DNA of 64,000 bases from Berghia stephanieae (GCA_034508935.3 CM067446.1:16284586-16348585), one strand, 5' to 3'; numbered from the stretch's first letter, positions 1 to 11,475 are shown. Notes: a model not told the origin generated them from the letters alone. Numbers and translations: made by a program.

Positions 1-790
1 TCTACTGAAACAAAATATTCACACTTATATTCTCAATCACTCACAAGATATATGACCCACTGCTTCAGTATTGTATTAAGTGGGGTGAACCAAAAGCTGT
101 TTGACAATACTCTTCAGCAAAGACATCATATCCAGAATGTTATTTTAAAAGACTGCACACTTTTTCCAAAGTGAGCTGTTGATATAGCCATTCAGCATGA
201 AAGAAATTGCTTTCAGCAATCTTAATTTGGCATCAATATCATAATATGGTCATGTTAACTACGAACTGTTGCCAATTTCTCCTTAATTTTTTAAATAGGA
301 CGTTTTGGTGAAATTCATCTCTTTTTATATATTGAGCTGTATTTTTTCATTTATTTTCAATATTATGTCATAAATTTTAAAATAGTAATTAAATCCAACA
401 GAGATTCACCTCAGTGTATAAGTGTCATGTTCCTAAGGTACTATCGACTATATAATTTGATAAATATAGCCATTCTTCAGAAAATAGGACCATGCAGCTG
501 TTGGTTTTGTTACATTCCTCCACCAAATTTGACCCTATTGTAAGCTGGAATGTCTTTGTAAAATACTGTGAAGAAATATTGAATGTCATTTAAACATTTG
601 AAAGACATACATAGAGACTTAAAAGAAAACTTTGCAGAGGTTCATATACTTTTTTCACTGGCCAATAGAACTGACCAATTAAAATTTACTCTTGTAAGGT
701 TGTGGAAGATTTTACTCAAATGCAGTGATAACAAAACTTCACATCCTGGAACATTCCGGTCTTCTCTTCATCGCAGGAACAGGTGTTGAT
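1..790. other. AT-rich noncoding stretch
   Basis: I see no convincing exon, RNA gene or recognisable repeat in this stretch. The one open frame at 583-789 on the plus strand is short, shows no family resemblance, and overlaps the edge of the LINE remnant that follows. It is probably intergenic or intronic DNA. Confidence 0.4.
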
Positions 791-1420
791 TTTATTGACT
801 TATTTGGCAGCTTCTGTTTTGTTGAGTGAGTTCTTTCCACTGATGACGGTCTGCTGCGGTGTATCTCATGTTTTCTAAATCCTTTTCGCATCTCAGTTCT
901 TGTGTGTCATAGGGGCAATTACTTGAGGTCTTTATTTATCATAGTTGATATGCTTGTTTTGAGTCTGCCTTTGTGTTTGTTATGTCCGCTTGGTGTAAAG
1001 AATAATGTGATTGCCTTATTTGCTGGAATATTTCTGTCTCTCCTTAAAATGTGTACAAATACTCTCCCTCTTGTTCCAAAATTTGAATCAACAGCGACGT
1101 TTCTTCACATTTTATGTACAGCGATTATTTACTTATTTTGGTTGGGTAGTGGATATTTAGAATTCCCCTGAGCTATTTCCAATGGAAGGCATCTAGTTTT
1201 TCTTCTTCGATTTTTCTTAGTTCCCAATTCCCCAGTTGTAAGTAAGTACTGATTTGACAAGGCTCTTGGATAGCTTTTTGTTTCTCAACCATACTTATGT
1301 CAGCTTATTAAGAGTGGCTGTTAACGATTGTTTTTTTTTTCAGTCTTTCTACGTCTTCTTTGTCTCCTGTTAACGATCCCACCTTTTTTGTCTTATTCAA
1401 ATCTTGTTCGTCTTTGTCAA
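790..1420 (-). mobile_element. Degraded RTE-like LINE, C-terminal part of ORF2
   Basis: Conceptual translation of the minus strand, with several frame changes, follows the region after the reverse transcriptase core of RTE-type endonuclease/reverse transcriptases. It runs from a segment like GDKEDVERLKK, through LVKSVLTYNWG (the usual L-x-S-VL-x-LLYG-E-TW block) and EEEKLDAFHW (usual KLDAFE-WC), to a tail ending MRYTAADRHQWKELTQQN. That matches the A-x-DR-x-x-W ending common to this group. The catalytic domain is absent, so this is a 5'-truncated, heavily mutated copy. It is related in type to the better preserved copy at 61.3-62.4 kb. The exact ends are not resolved. Confidence 0.6.
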
Positions 1421-2249
1421 GTTTTTAATGTCGGTCTTATTGGCGTCTACGAAAAGATTATGCTTTAGTTTTAAATCGTGAAGAGATGTGAATTTAAGAC
1501 GATAAAAGAAGCAAATAAAGAGATCGTTTGTTTCAGTTTTGGTTTTGGTGAGATTTGCTATACCTCAGTTCGTACAATACTCGCCTCTCAAGCAAAGGGA
1601 GTTAATCATAAAGGATTGGGTGGCTAGGTCTTTAGATTGTGTGTGTGTGTGTGGTGGAAAGTACTTTATTTCAGACTAGCATCCTATCTAAAGGGTGGCA
1701 GTTCATTCACTAACACAGAAATCAGGATACGTCCTAGACCTTAAGGCCCTAAAAGACTTTGGGGTGGTAGGGGGTTGAGGGCACAAAAGACACACCTGCT
1801 GGGCACAAGCGCATGATTCCGTATAAGAGGAAAGCACTCTACTACCAACGTATATATCGATACCCTCCTTATAACATACAAAGAGACGATTTACAGTGGA
1901 AAAATCATCCTCCGTAATAGGAATAATGCATTTACTGCACCCTTTGGTTAAGGATCCCAGAGAGGGCCAAGGCAAAACCAAGCAATATAATTACCAGACA
2001 AGTCCATAAAGCAGTATGGACGTGAAAACAGACACTGCGGAAGTAAAAACATGTCTTGGGATTATAATGGTTTCTTAAGAGGTTGATTTATTATCTTATG
2101 CTGCTGGTTTGAACATTGTGCTTATCATTCATGATTTCATGTTGAATTTTGAGAAAGAAATATTGACTTTACTAAAAAGTTGAGATGATTTTTGAATTCA
2201 GCAGGTCCAGTTTCCTTTAACATATGATATTTTTCTTCTATCTGCATTA

Positions 2250-2372
2250 TTTCGAGAGATGTTTAATCCTTTATACATTTTGCTCGCGATTATAGCTATT
2301 TTTCTGCGCTTAGAGTCTGGTGTCTTGGAGTTATAGCGCTATATAAGTTTTCAGCATTATTATTATTATTAA
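2250..2372 (+). mobile_element. LINE 3'-end fragment with ATT tail
   Basis: The segment ends with a block around TCTGGTGTCTTGG, then TATAGCGCTATATAA, then AGCATTATTATTATTATT. The same 3' block recurs at about 9,000-9,045, where it follows a recognisable LINE C-terminal coding region. This copy is therefore a strongly 5'-truncated insert of the same or a sister L2/CR1-like family. Shared 3' ends are expected because the family's reverse transcriptase primes on its own 3' tail. Confidence 0.6.
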
Positions 2373-2947
2373 CATGCAAAATTGAGTGTTTCCTGAAGTT
2401 CACTTCTTTATTTTTCAAAGACCATTTGAAGAAAATGTCTGAAAAAAATTGGACCTCTTCCTGGAGTACTCTCTACCCGTTGACATGAATTACATGTCAT
2501 TTTGTATGATCATTATGTTAATATAGCGTATATGGAGTATGCTATTTCATCATGCTGGAGGCCAAAACATTTACTTTCGCGAGTGTTTTGGGGGAATTTC
2601 AACAGACTGGAGATTTAGGAAAAAATTTGTTTCTGGTTCAAAACTTGTTATATTTTATTTACCTAGTCACTGTGCTTTAAAAATGTGTTTCATAAGTATG
2701 ATAAAAAAATTTTAGTGGTCAGTTACATGGTGTCAAAGTTGGAACATTTTCTTACATCAATTGGCAAGCAAAAAAATTCTAAGTTTTTGAAAAATGAATT
2801 TCCTCTCAATTCTTATTTATGTATGGATTTTCAAAATTTAAAAAGTGTTTTCCAAGACTATCAGAATGCTTTATGACTATAGTAAGAAAAATCCATTTTA
2901 TATATTTATAAATTGTCTCTTGTGGTACCTACTATAGTTAGGTCGTG

Positions 2948-3101
<154 letters not shown>

Positions 3102-3251
3102 CGAAATATTTGATCGAGAGAACCCTGTAACTTCTAACAAATGCTGTGATATTAGTATATCTTGATGCTTAATAGTCCCGATTTAAGAGCATTTTATCAG
3201 CCATCCTAATGTTTCCCCCCCCAGACTGATATACAAAAAGGCAACACACTT

Positions 3252-3715
3252 TCAAGACTGATCTATAAAACAATAGACATAGGCTTGAATCAATTTAAAA
3301 CTAGAAAGTTTAGAGAGAAAGTACAAACGTTTATTAATCTTATATTTAATTTGTTTTGTATTTTGTGTCCTTTTCAGATTATCGTCTATAACTACTCCTA
3401 AATATTTGTATTCTGAAACTTGCTCGACTACCTGATCTTTGATTTTTAGCGAATGATGGATGGGTTTTGATATTCTAAAGTCTATAACTAATTCTTTTGT
3501 TATATCTACATCAACAATTCCTATCGCACCAAGAGACAAAAGAGTCAATTTCTTAAAAATAAGATGATTCATCGTTATCTACTATAAGGCTCTTTAGGGA
3601 AGTGTCATTTGCAAATTTTATAATTAGGACATTTTGGGATGGATGTTCATGCAGTCAGTCATGTACAGCATGAAAAGTTGTGATCAAAAGATGAGGCTCC
3701 ATAGTATTGAAAGCA
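3252..3715 (-). mobile_element. CR1/L2-type LINE reverse transcriptase fragment
   Basis: Reading the minus strand from 3,715 down, with one or two frame changes, gives a block like LIIKFANDTSLKSLI (the usual KFADDT catalytic block, here AND), then FVSWCDRN, KELVIDFR, VSEYKYLGVVIDDNL and INKRLYFLSKL. This order is that of the palm-to-thumb region of CR1/L2/Rex-type LINEs. The last part, 3,252-3,572, is still open for about 106 codons. The copy is truncated at both ends. The Asp-to-Asn change in the catalytic pair would inactivate it. Confidence 0.8.
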
Positions 3716-3845
3716 GATGAAGCAGGCAGTAGCAATTGCTTGCACTCTTTATATTCGGCACTAGTCTATCCCAAAAGTCTTTTCCACCAGATCTAACAGA
3801 CCCAGCTACCTGATCACCAAATGATAATAACAATATTAAAATAAT

Positions 3846-3951
<106 letters not shown>

Positions 3952-4118
3952 GCCTTAAACGTGCCCGGTAAGTATTTTGCTTTTTAGTTGTTTTTCCCCT
4001 ATTATATTCTTTTCTGTTCTTATAAGCTTACATTTTTCAACTTTTTCAAAGAGAATTGTAATTAATAAGAAATAAAAACGATTTCTAAAGATAAAATTTC
4101 TTCTTTGATTTGTTTCAG

Positions 4119-5608
4119 ACTCCTCCGATTGTGATCTCCAAGAGGCAATGAATTGCGATCGCGTGTTTGTGAATGTGGGCAGCTCAATAATTTATAATGA
4201 CAAAGCTTATTGTAGGTGAGGACACAGTTTGTATACATGATTTATGTCTTAAATGTGATGTTTGATGTTCATCTTATCTTATAATTGATATAAAAAATCT
4301 TAAAATATAAAAGTAGAGAAAATTTTAAACAAATTAAAAAGGTGGGAGTGGGGGTGAAGAAGCGCACTTAACAGGGGTCTAAAAGTAAGACCATCGTCTA
4401 TCTGACCATATTTGTTTAGAACCCGACTTAATATGAGATAATGGCCATTTGCACTATTCAAGTGCAAATTTGGATCTGAGTCATTTCTATTCAAATAATA
4501 TTTTCTTTAATTCATTTTTTAAAAAAGGTCAATTTTTATTGATATTTGACACACAAAAAAGCAAAGATATTGCTTTATTTAAAAGGCATATAAACGATAC
4601 AGTTTTGATCACTTTTCTTAAGTTGAACATTAACAGGAATCAGGAAATGGAGAGACTGGCACCAGAAGTAAGTGAGGAGTAGCCTTAATGTCTTCTGTTC
4701 CCATAGTAAACCACTGCAGCAATGACAAATTTGCTGGTTGAAATTTTACCTTTTCTCTCCAATTTTGCAAATATTTTACTTTTAGAGATTTTATAGATTA
4801 GAGATTTTTTTTTTTTGAAAAGAAGAAATGAATCTCATATGTTAATCATACTGCTATGAGTGTACTATAATTTATGACGCTCTGTAAAATGTTAGGGAGG
4901 AGAGGAAGAGGGAATGGGCTGATCTTAGGATTTGTCTCATTTAGAAGTGGGGCCATTTTGTATGGAATAGTGAAAACACATGGAAAAAAAATGTCAGAAA
5001 AGACTCAAGTAAAATATATGCAGTATATAAAAGACTTGTAAATCAATGAAGTGTTAGAAATGATATGATAATAGGAGTGTAGTACTAGAGGATATCAAGA
5101 TGCCACAGAGATTTTTGTGAAGCACGTGCACTCCTAGAAAAATGTTTATGAAATAAATCCAAAGATATGACATATTATTAAAATAAATACAAGAAAATAG
5201 TTTTTTTTATTATGGGTATATAGAGGTATCCCCCTATATCTGTTTCCCAACATGTTTTCTGTCTTTGTCTTGTCCTGGCCGGATACCCTGGCTGGGAGGG
5301 AAACAGTCAAATGTAAAGTTGTTGTGGGAGATGATATTTTTTGTCTTTTAAATTATCTCTCTGTTATGCATTGTATTAATTTTTTGTGTTTTATATATAA
5401 CTTTTGATTTTCAGAAAAGTCTTAGAACAATTGGAGTGCAGCCGGAAGGTGTACGATACCTGTCCTGAAAGTTTACGGGCAAAGATCAAAAAAGTGTTAA
5501 CCGATAATGATTTATTGCAAGAGAGCTGCTATGAAAAGTTGGGCATAAAAATTGAAAAGACAACCAAATCAGGTCCCGATGGCAATGCTGGTCAAATCAT
5601 CAGAACCA
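4119..5608 (+). CDS. Two exons of a cysteine-rich, probably secreted protein of unknown family
   Basis: Exon a is 4,119-4,215, with a pyrimidine-rich acceptor (TTTGTTTCAG) and donor TGTAG|GTGAGG. Exon b is 5,415-5,608, with acceptor GATTTTCAG and donor ACCA|GTAAGT. Both splice sites are strong, and the frame runs through the junction (…AYC-R-KVLEQLEC…). Together they encode about 97 residues with six regularly spaced cysteines: SDC, MNC, AYC, LEC, DTC, SC. The rest is hydrophilic and helix-like, ending in a basic, Gly/Asn-rich stretch. Six cysteines without a membrane segment suggest a disulphide-bonded extracellular domain; this is inference. I do not recognise the family. No signal peptide exon was found upstream, so the gene is partial and may begin left of the window. 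Exon b ends in phase 1. A possible last exon is noted at 11,266. Confidence 0.65.
5215..5398 (+). mobile_element. Fragment of the ~530-bp retroposon family, directly before a splice acceptor
   Basis: This segment (CTATATCTGTTTCCCAAC, TTTTCTGTCTTTGTCTTG, GGGAAACAGTCAAATG, then ATCTCTCTGTTATGCATTG) matches the middle of the full-length copy at 17,357-17,889. It lies in the intron of the cysteine-rich gene. Its recognisable similarity stops within about 20 bp of the acceptor of the exon at 5,415. The pyrimidine tract of that acceptor may therefore derive partly from the retroposon. Confidence 0.65.
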
Positions 5609-6239
5609 GTAAGTCTAAATTGCATGGTTGGTTGGGAGTCATTGCTGGTAGGGTAGTTATCTAACAAAGGAATTGCACTTTGATTGAGGGATGATTTGTA
5701 TGTCACTTTTCTCAATAAGAATCACTTTTCAATTTCAATTTTGAAATTACTTATTTCTTTAATGCTTAGATTTAGATGTAAATTGTTTGTAATCTATTTT
5801 GAAAAATATCTGAGAATAATGATGAATTAAATGTCACAAGCAAAAGCAGTATTTTTGGAATAGAAAAAATAACTCATAGAATATTATTAATCATGGATTC
5901 TAATTCTTAAAACCACAATTTCGCAAATTAAATTTACCGTAACAGATCTAATGTCTTTAAAGGGACAATTCATAGGAATTAAATAAAAAATCATGGATTT
6001 TGGATGGACGCAGATTTTTCTCTTCAAATTCAGATTATTGCTCAAAAGTATTATGAAGTTTTTCTGTACGGTGGATGTGGCAGGTTTGTAATCAAGTGAT
6101 CTCAACACATTTTATTCAGAAATGACTTCCAACAATTAATTTTTTTCTGTCATCATCATGCCCTTTCTGATACAATATAATTCAGTTTGAGTGCTTTGGC
6201 TAAAACTTTTAATTTTTTAAAATTATGTAAAAACTAGCA

Positions 6240-6248
6240 AGGCACCTT

Positions 6249-6310
<62 letters not shown>

Positions 6311-6620
6311 GTAGGTGTGATTATAATAATAAGCATATTTCTATAGCGCCTCAAAGCGCTTAAAAAGAAAAAAGAAATAAAAAGTCATAGTTTACCCAGG
6401 TAACAATAATGTATTGAATCCAATTCAACCAAAATATCAAAACAATCGTCAATACAAAAGTCACATACAAAAAATTTAAAATTCAATTAAATAAATATTT
6501 TCTGAAAAGATATGTTTTCAGTTTTTTTTGAAAATGTTTATTGAGCTCGAAAATCTTACAGATCATTCCAAATCGTGGATCCGAATTTATAAGACAATAG
6601 CGACGTCGACTGCGAGGATG
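6240..6620 (-). mobile_element. L2/CR1-like LINE 3' end with ATT/CAT tail
   Basis: Minus-strand translation gives FGSTIWNDL and then FQKKLKTYLFRKYLF. These correspond to the conserved P-x-LWN-x-LP and FK-x-LKTYLF blocks at the C-terminus of L2/CR1 LINE ORF2. The 3' region contains AAGCGCTTTGAGGCGCTA and ends in an AAT tract (6,279-6,330 on the plus strand) followed by a CAT tract. It is 5'-truncated and carries stops. Confidence 0.7.
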
Positions 6621-6765
6621 GTGATGGTTGTGGTGGTGGTAACGATAACGACGATGACAACGATGAATACGTCAACGATGATGATGGTGGTGATGCTGAC
6701 GATATCGACGATGCCAACGATAGTGGCAGTGTTATCATTGTTGCTGGGTGTCTTTGCGGGAGGGG
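6600..6765. repeat. Imperfect GAT/ACG trinucleotide repeat
   Basis: About 165 bp of degenerate triplet repeat (GATGGT, AACGAT, GACGAT units). The overlapping open frames on both strands (runs of V/M/T or of S/P) follow from the repeat. A hydrophobic stretch encoded just after it looks like a membrane segment, but no splice sites or family match support a gene. Confidence 0.7.
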
Positions 6766-7045
6766 TGGTCTATGACCAATATTTATACGTGTCATTCTCT
6801 GTTTACGTATGCCACCCCTATGCAGTCATGGGTGCTCAAAACAATCATTGTTCAAAAATATGGTATGGTGTTGTTTGTATATATTGACGAGATATCTAAG
6901 GGCTAAAAATAACAGATTGTAATAAACAGGGCCAGATACATCCATAATGTGTCTACGTCCAAAAGTCTTGATTTCACGACACACTGGTTATAAAGTTCTA
7001 CCTGTACTAGCTGTCACAGTACACTGACAATACAGACATGGTGAC

Positions 7046-8302
7046 AACAAGATATGAAGTGAATAGAAAAGTGCCAGAAGACAATAGAGAATAAAAATTT
7101 TTCGCGGCGGTGGTGGGGTTTGAACCTGCGACCTTATTGGTACGACAACTCCGCCTGGCAGGTGAGAGCGTGGCTCTACCGTGTGAGCTATCCACGAACA
7201 CAAAATATTCGTTTCAAACTCAAAGTCATTACTAGATCCCTCTCTCACCCACTTCTTGAGACCGCCGATTCGTTCGTACACCACCATCGCGAATAATTTT
7301 GACCAGCAGTTAAGCCTAATAGCCAATATTCTCAACACAAACATATAACATAGAAACGATTGAGACATTGAGTATGCTCCGGTGTATGGGGTGAATTTTT
7401 TTAATTCAGAAAAGTGAGTGGAGCAGGCACTTATGTTGGTAACAACAAGATATGAAGTGAATAGAAAAGTGCCAGAAGACAATAGAGAATAAAAATTTTT
7501 TTCGCGGCGGTGGTGGGGTTTGAACCTGCGACCTTATTGGTACGACAACTCCGCCTGGCAGGTGAGAGCGTGGCTCTACCGTGTGAGCTATCCACGAACA
7601 CAAAATATTCGTTTCAAACTCAAAGTCATTACTAGATCCCTCTCTCACCCACTTCTTGAGACCGCCGATTCGTTCGTACACCACCATCGTGAATAATTTT
7701 GACCAGCAGTTAAGCCTAATAGCCAATATTCTCAACACAAACATATAACATAGAAACGATTGAGACATTGAGTATGCTCCGGTGTATGGGGTGAATTTTT
7801 TTAATTCAGAAAAGTGAGTGGAGCAGGCACTTATGTTGGTAACAACAAGATATGAAGTGAATAGAAAAGTGCCAGAAGACAATAGAGAATAAAAATTTTT
7901 CGCGGCGGTGGTGGGGTTTGAACCTGCGACCTTATTGGTACGACAACTCCGCCTGGCAGGTGAGAGCGTGGCTCTACCGTGTGAGCTATCCACGAACACA
8001 AAATATTCGTTTCAAACTCAAAGTCATTACTAGATCCCTCTCTCACCCACTTCTTGAGACCGCCGATTCGTTCGTACACCACCATCGCGAATAATTTTGA
8101 CCAGCAGTTAAGCCTAATAGCCAATATTCTCAACACAAACATATAACATAGAAACGATTGAGACATTGAGTATGCTCCGGTGTATGGGGTGAATTTTTTT
8201 AATTCAGAAAAGTGAGTGGAGCAGGCACTTATGTTGGTAACAACAAGATATGAAGTGAATAGAAAAGTGCCAGAAGACAATAGAGAATAAAAATTTTTTT
8301 TT
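7046..8302 (-). mobile_element. Trimeric tandem array of a tRNA-derived SINE-like repeat
   Basis: Three tRNA-like heads lie on the minus strand at about 7,109-7,199, 7,509-7,599 and 7,907-7,997, spaced 400 and 398 bp. Each head shows an A-box-like TAGCTCACACGGTAGAG and a B-box GGTTCAAACCC. After the B box comes CGCG followed by an A run and a T run that could end a Pol III transcript. The units are almost identical over their whole length. An 11-bp direct repeat GACATGGTGAC flanks the whole array (7,035-7,045 and 8,303-8,313), so the multimer behaves as one insertion. In the sense direction the 3' end is CTTCATATCTTGTT. The T-stem pairing is poor and the head carries an insertion, so these are not tRNA genes. 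Confidence 0.85.
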
Positions 8303-8524
8303 GACATGGTGACTGTTATTATGAACTTGAAACTAATATCTAAGTAAAACATTTGTGTTTACCTCAGAATAAGATTAAAAATACAGATTTTCTAAAATAT
8401 CACAAATTTCAGGTGTTAAAAAATCACAATCTTCACACATTTTCAAATTCATTGTGATCTGGACTTTTAATTCCTACACATACGTTTCACTTTTAAAAAA
8501 GACGTGGTTATCTCTTTAAAAGGC

Positions 8525-9044
8525 AAAATCCAGAGCACAACAAACGCACGTCTTGCCTGTCAGGCGTTTTACAATCATATATCATGATTCTGCCAGACTT
8601 TTGCTTCATGACCAGCATTGGCTGCCTGTTGAGAAAAGGATTACATTCAAGGCTTGTGTTTTAGTGTGTCGTCTTGAAAGTACTGCCCCTTCCTACTTTT
8701 CAGAACTAATTGGAAGATATTCAAAACCCCGCCCCTTATATTCAGCCAGTGATTCACCAACTAGTTGTCCCTCGAATATGCAAAAATGCTGGAGTGAGAT
8801 CTTTTTCTCATTTCAGACCCTTTGTTTGAAATGCCTTACCACAGAGCATTCGTGAAAAAGAATCGTTGGCTATTTTTAAACGTTTCGATTTTAGTAGAAG
8901 ATATGAGAAGCAAGATAGGCATCTGGTTTCTATTGTGTTGTGTGTGTGCTTGTGTGTTCGAATGAGCATGTTTCAGCCCAAAAATTTGTAATTTAAGAGT
9001 CTGGTGTCTCGGAATTATAGCGCTATATAAATTTTGAGCATTAT

Positions 9045-9045
<1 letters not shown>
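8525..9045 (+). mobile_element. L2/CR1-like LINE, C-terminal coding end and 3' tail
   Basis: The open frame from 8,553 carries LHDQHWLPVEKRITFKACVL, then APSYFSELIGRYS. These are the hallmark blocks after the reverse transcriptase of L2/CR1 LINEs (HWLPV-x-x-RI-x-FK; P-x-YL-x-LI-x-Y). Beyond it, in other frames, are a LWNALP-like segment and AIFKRFDF. The 3' end repeats the TCTGGTGTCTCGG / TATAGCGCTATATAA / AGCATTATTAT block also seen at 2.3 kb. The copy is 5'-truncated and shifted in frame. Confidence 0.8.

Positions 9046-9094
<49 letters not shown>
9046..9094. repeat. (AT)n microsatellite at a LINE 3' end
   Basis: About 48 bp of AT dinucleotide repeat directly continues the ATT tail of the LINE end just upstream. 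Confidence 0.95.
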
Positions 9095-9096
<2 letters not shown>

Positions 9097-9483
9097 ACAT
9101 AGACGTCTATATCATTTATGATCGCAAGAATGTCCTTTTACTCAAAGTGAAGGGATCTTCATACGGTTACCTTGCAAAACACAGCTGCATTCGACTGTTT
9201 AGAACAACTAACAGCCCCTTAATAAACATCATGTTAACAAACACGATGACACATTACATAAAAAAAATAAGACCTGGAAGAAACTATGATAAATTTTTAA
9301 AAATCACCTTACCTTTTTTTTCACAATGAGACGATTTTTACAAGCCGTTTCCAAAAATTGATGAAAAATGTGTACCTCAGGCTGGAATGGTGGGAAATTT
9401 GTTGCATGTGTTTAAATCAACATCCAGCATCATACAATTGCAGTTTCGAATTTATAAAGTTTCCATCAACTGTCCTTCTCTCA

Positions 9484-9856
9484 CACCCCCCCCCCCCCCC
9501 TCCCGGTTCACTCTGCACTGGAGTCAATATTACCGAGTTCACTCCCCACTGGTATCCACCTCTCATATCCCTGGTTCACTCCCCACTGATGTCCAATATC
9601 TGGTGGTCCTGTGTTCACTCCCCAGTATTGTCCACCTCTCATAGCCCTGGGTTTACTCCCACTGGTATCTATGTATCCAGTGGTCCCGTGTTATTCCCCT
9701 AGTGGTGTCCGCATGTCATAGCCCCACATTCTGTCCCCACTGGTGTCTGCTTCCTATAGTCCTGAGTTCACTTGTGTCCATATTCCATAGCCCTGGGTTC
9801 ACCCCCCATAGTGTCTACTTCCATGCTCCCAGGTTCACTCCCCAGAGACCTGCCTA
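9484..9856. repeat. Degenerate minisatellite, first part
   Basis: About ten diverged units of roughly 31-40 bp are built on GTTCACTCCCCACTGGTGTC followed by a variable piece such as CACCTCTCATAGCCCTGG. A run of C precedes it. The same unit, in reverse complement, makes up part of the large array at 24.4-26.5 kb. Open frames across it are repeat artefacts because unit length is not a multiple of three. Confidence 0.85.
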
Positions 9857-9954
9857 TTTGAAAACTTAAACAGTCATTATTTTTAGGAGATAAAAAATTG
9901 TACTCGCTATTGTTAACTTTAAAAATCAAAAATTTTCCCCCACAATGATTAAAT

Positions 9955-10139
9955 GACTTACTTGACTTATGCCTCTTGACTCCTGGCGGAGCATAGGGCC
10001 TCAACAGCACTCTTCCATCTTCTTCTGTCCTTGGCACAGATCTTTGCCTCACTCCAGGTAAGATTGGAGACGCTCAAAGCTTGGTGAAGGCTTCTCCTCC
10101 AAGTCTGTTTTGGACGACCCCGTTTCCTCTTGCCTTGTG
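9955..10139 (-). mobile_element. 5'-truncated LINE insertion (185 bp) with intact 13-bp target duplication
   Basis: The minus strand encodes the last part of a LINE ORF2: GKRKRGRPKQTWRRSLHQAL, then LTWSEAKICAKDRRRWKSAV and a stop after SARSQEA. This is the GRP-x-x-TWRR / A-x-DR-x-x-W ending typical of RTE-like endonuclease/reverse transcriptases. The insert is flanked by a perfect 13-bp direct repeat ACAATGATTAAAT (9,942-9,954 and 10,140-10,152). In sense direction its tail is a short AAGTC-type repeat. The reading frame is uninterrupted, which suggests a fairly recent insertion. Confidence 0.85.
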
Positions 10140-10287
10140 ACAATGATTAAATCACCCTTCAAAATCCTTACAATTATTAGTAGTCTGGCATCAAATTTCA
10201 TTTTCAATCAACTTTAATGACTTAGAGAGATGCTCATTAAGTTCAGAAATTGGAACCAAAATGTCGTAATTTTATGAATTTTTTGTA

Positions 10288-10640
10288 ATAGTTGGCAGAT
10301 CTGGTAGTGTCCACATATCATAACCCTGTGTTCACTCCCCACTGGTGTCCTCCCAAAGTCCCAGGTTCACTCCCCACTGGTGTTAACATCTCAAAGTCCT
10401 GGGTTTACTCTCCACTTTTTATAATATCCCTTAGTCCCTTGTTAACTTCCCACTTGTGTCCATTCCGTATTCTTGAGTTCATTGCCCTGTACTAATTTAC
10501 ATCAATGTCTCTCGATTTTTCCCTCTAATATTGACCTCTCAATGTCCTTGGTATAATCGCCATTCGTGTCCATCTTAAATTATCTCTGGTTCAATCCCCT
10601 CTGGTGACTACCAATCAGAGTTCTAGGGTCAATCCGCACA
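10288..10640. repeat. Degenerate minisatellite, second part
   Basis: Further diverged units of GTTCACTCCCCACTGGTGT…AGTCC, more degraded toward the right end. It is separated from the first part by about 430 bp that includes the 185-bp LINE insert. Confidence 0.75.
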
Positions 10641-10984
10641 GTCACGTTGATATGTTAAACAACACAAGGGTCACACCTCTTTTCCTCTGATCAGAAATTG
10701 AGCAATCTACAATCTGCACAGTCACTTTGATACATTGTAGTGAAATAACACAAAGGTCACGCCTCTTTATCCTCTGATTAGAAACTGAGCAATCTATTGC
10801 AGTACAGCAGTTTGAAACAGCATAGCTATTATAGAGCTCTTTTTGATACAACATTACTTTTAAAAAATGCTGTGCAATTGTTTCACTTGTCATGGTGAGC
10901 AGCTATTGTTTCACTTGGCACGTAAAAAAATTTCCTCCCTTTATTATATTTATTAATTTTTCTCTTTCAACTACTTCTACTAAT

Positions 10985-10997
10985 ACTTACTACTACG

Positions 10998-11082
<85 letters not shown>

Positions 11083-11100
11083 TTGTATATATTTTGATTA

Positions 11101-11154
<54 letters not shown>

Positions 11155-11166
11155 TATTATTATTAT
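10985..11166. repeat. (CTA)n followed by (TTA)n microsatellite
   Basis: About 100 bp of ACT/CTA repeat, then after a short gap about 70 bp of ATT repeat. Confidence 0.95.
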
Positions 11167-11265
11167 ATGTATATCTTTCATTTTTCATTACTTTTTTGTA
11201 TGTATGAATTGTTAATAATCATTGTTAATGTTACCAATTTTTTATTATTCCATTGTTTCTTTTAG

Positions 11266-11475
11266 ATTCCCTGTGCCACGTTTTAATGGCCTGACTGTTA
11301 GCTACTGGGTCAAGTCATCTTTCCCTCCTTGTAAGACGCAGGTGTTCCAGTCTCTCCTTGATCTAGAATATAGTTATTGTTTTAAGATTTAAAAAAAAAT
11401 ATGTGGACTTTTGACCTATGCAGAAAAAGGATCAATAATATTCAGCATTGAGTGAATAAAAAAGCTGTTTTTTGG
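11266..11475 (+). other. Possible terminal exon with poly(A) signal (weak)
   Basis: A good acceptor (TTGTTTCTTTTAG) precedes a segment that, joined in phase 1 to the exon ending at 5,608, would add only about nine residues (NSLCHVLMA) before a stop. An AATAAA lies at 11,455-11,460. A 5.7-kb intron would be needed. There is no direct evidence of linkage; it is recorded only because phase, acceptor and poly(A) motif agree. Confidence 0.15.

Noticed and set aside
1800-1880. tRNA-like segment (GCTGGGCACAAGCGCATGA … CTCTACTACC)
   Set aside because: No convincing A box/B box pair at the right spacing on either strand.
1703-1981. 92-codon minus-strand open frame
   Set aside because: No family resemblance, no splice support and no duplicate copy for comparison; length is within chance for this composition.
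7109-7199. Functional tRNA genes in the 400-bp repeat
   Set aside because: A and B boxes are present, but the T stem pairs poorly, the region between the boxes is too long, and no acceptor stem forms.
7007-8352. Open frames of 64-197 codons repeated three times (and again at 37-38 kb and 56-57 kb)
   Set aside because: They run across the tRNA-derived repeat units and include the promoter boxes. Equivalent frames exist in several registers and they have no protein-family match.
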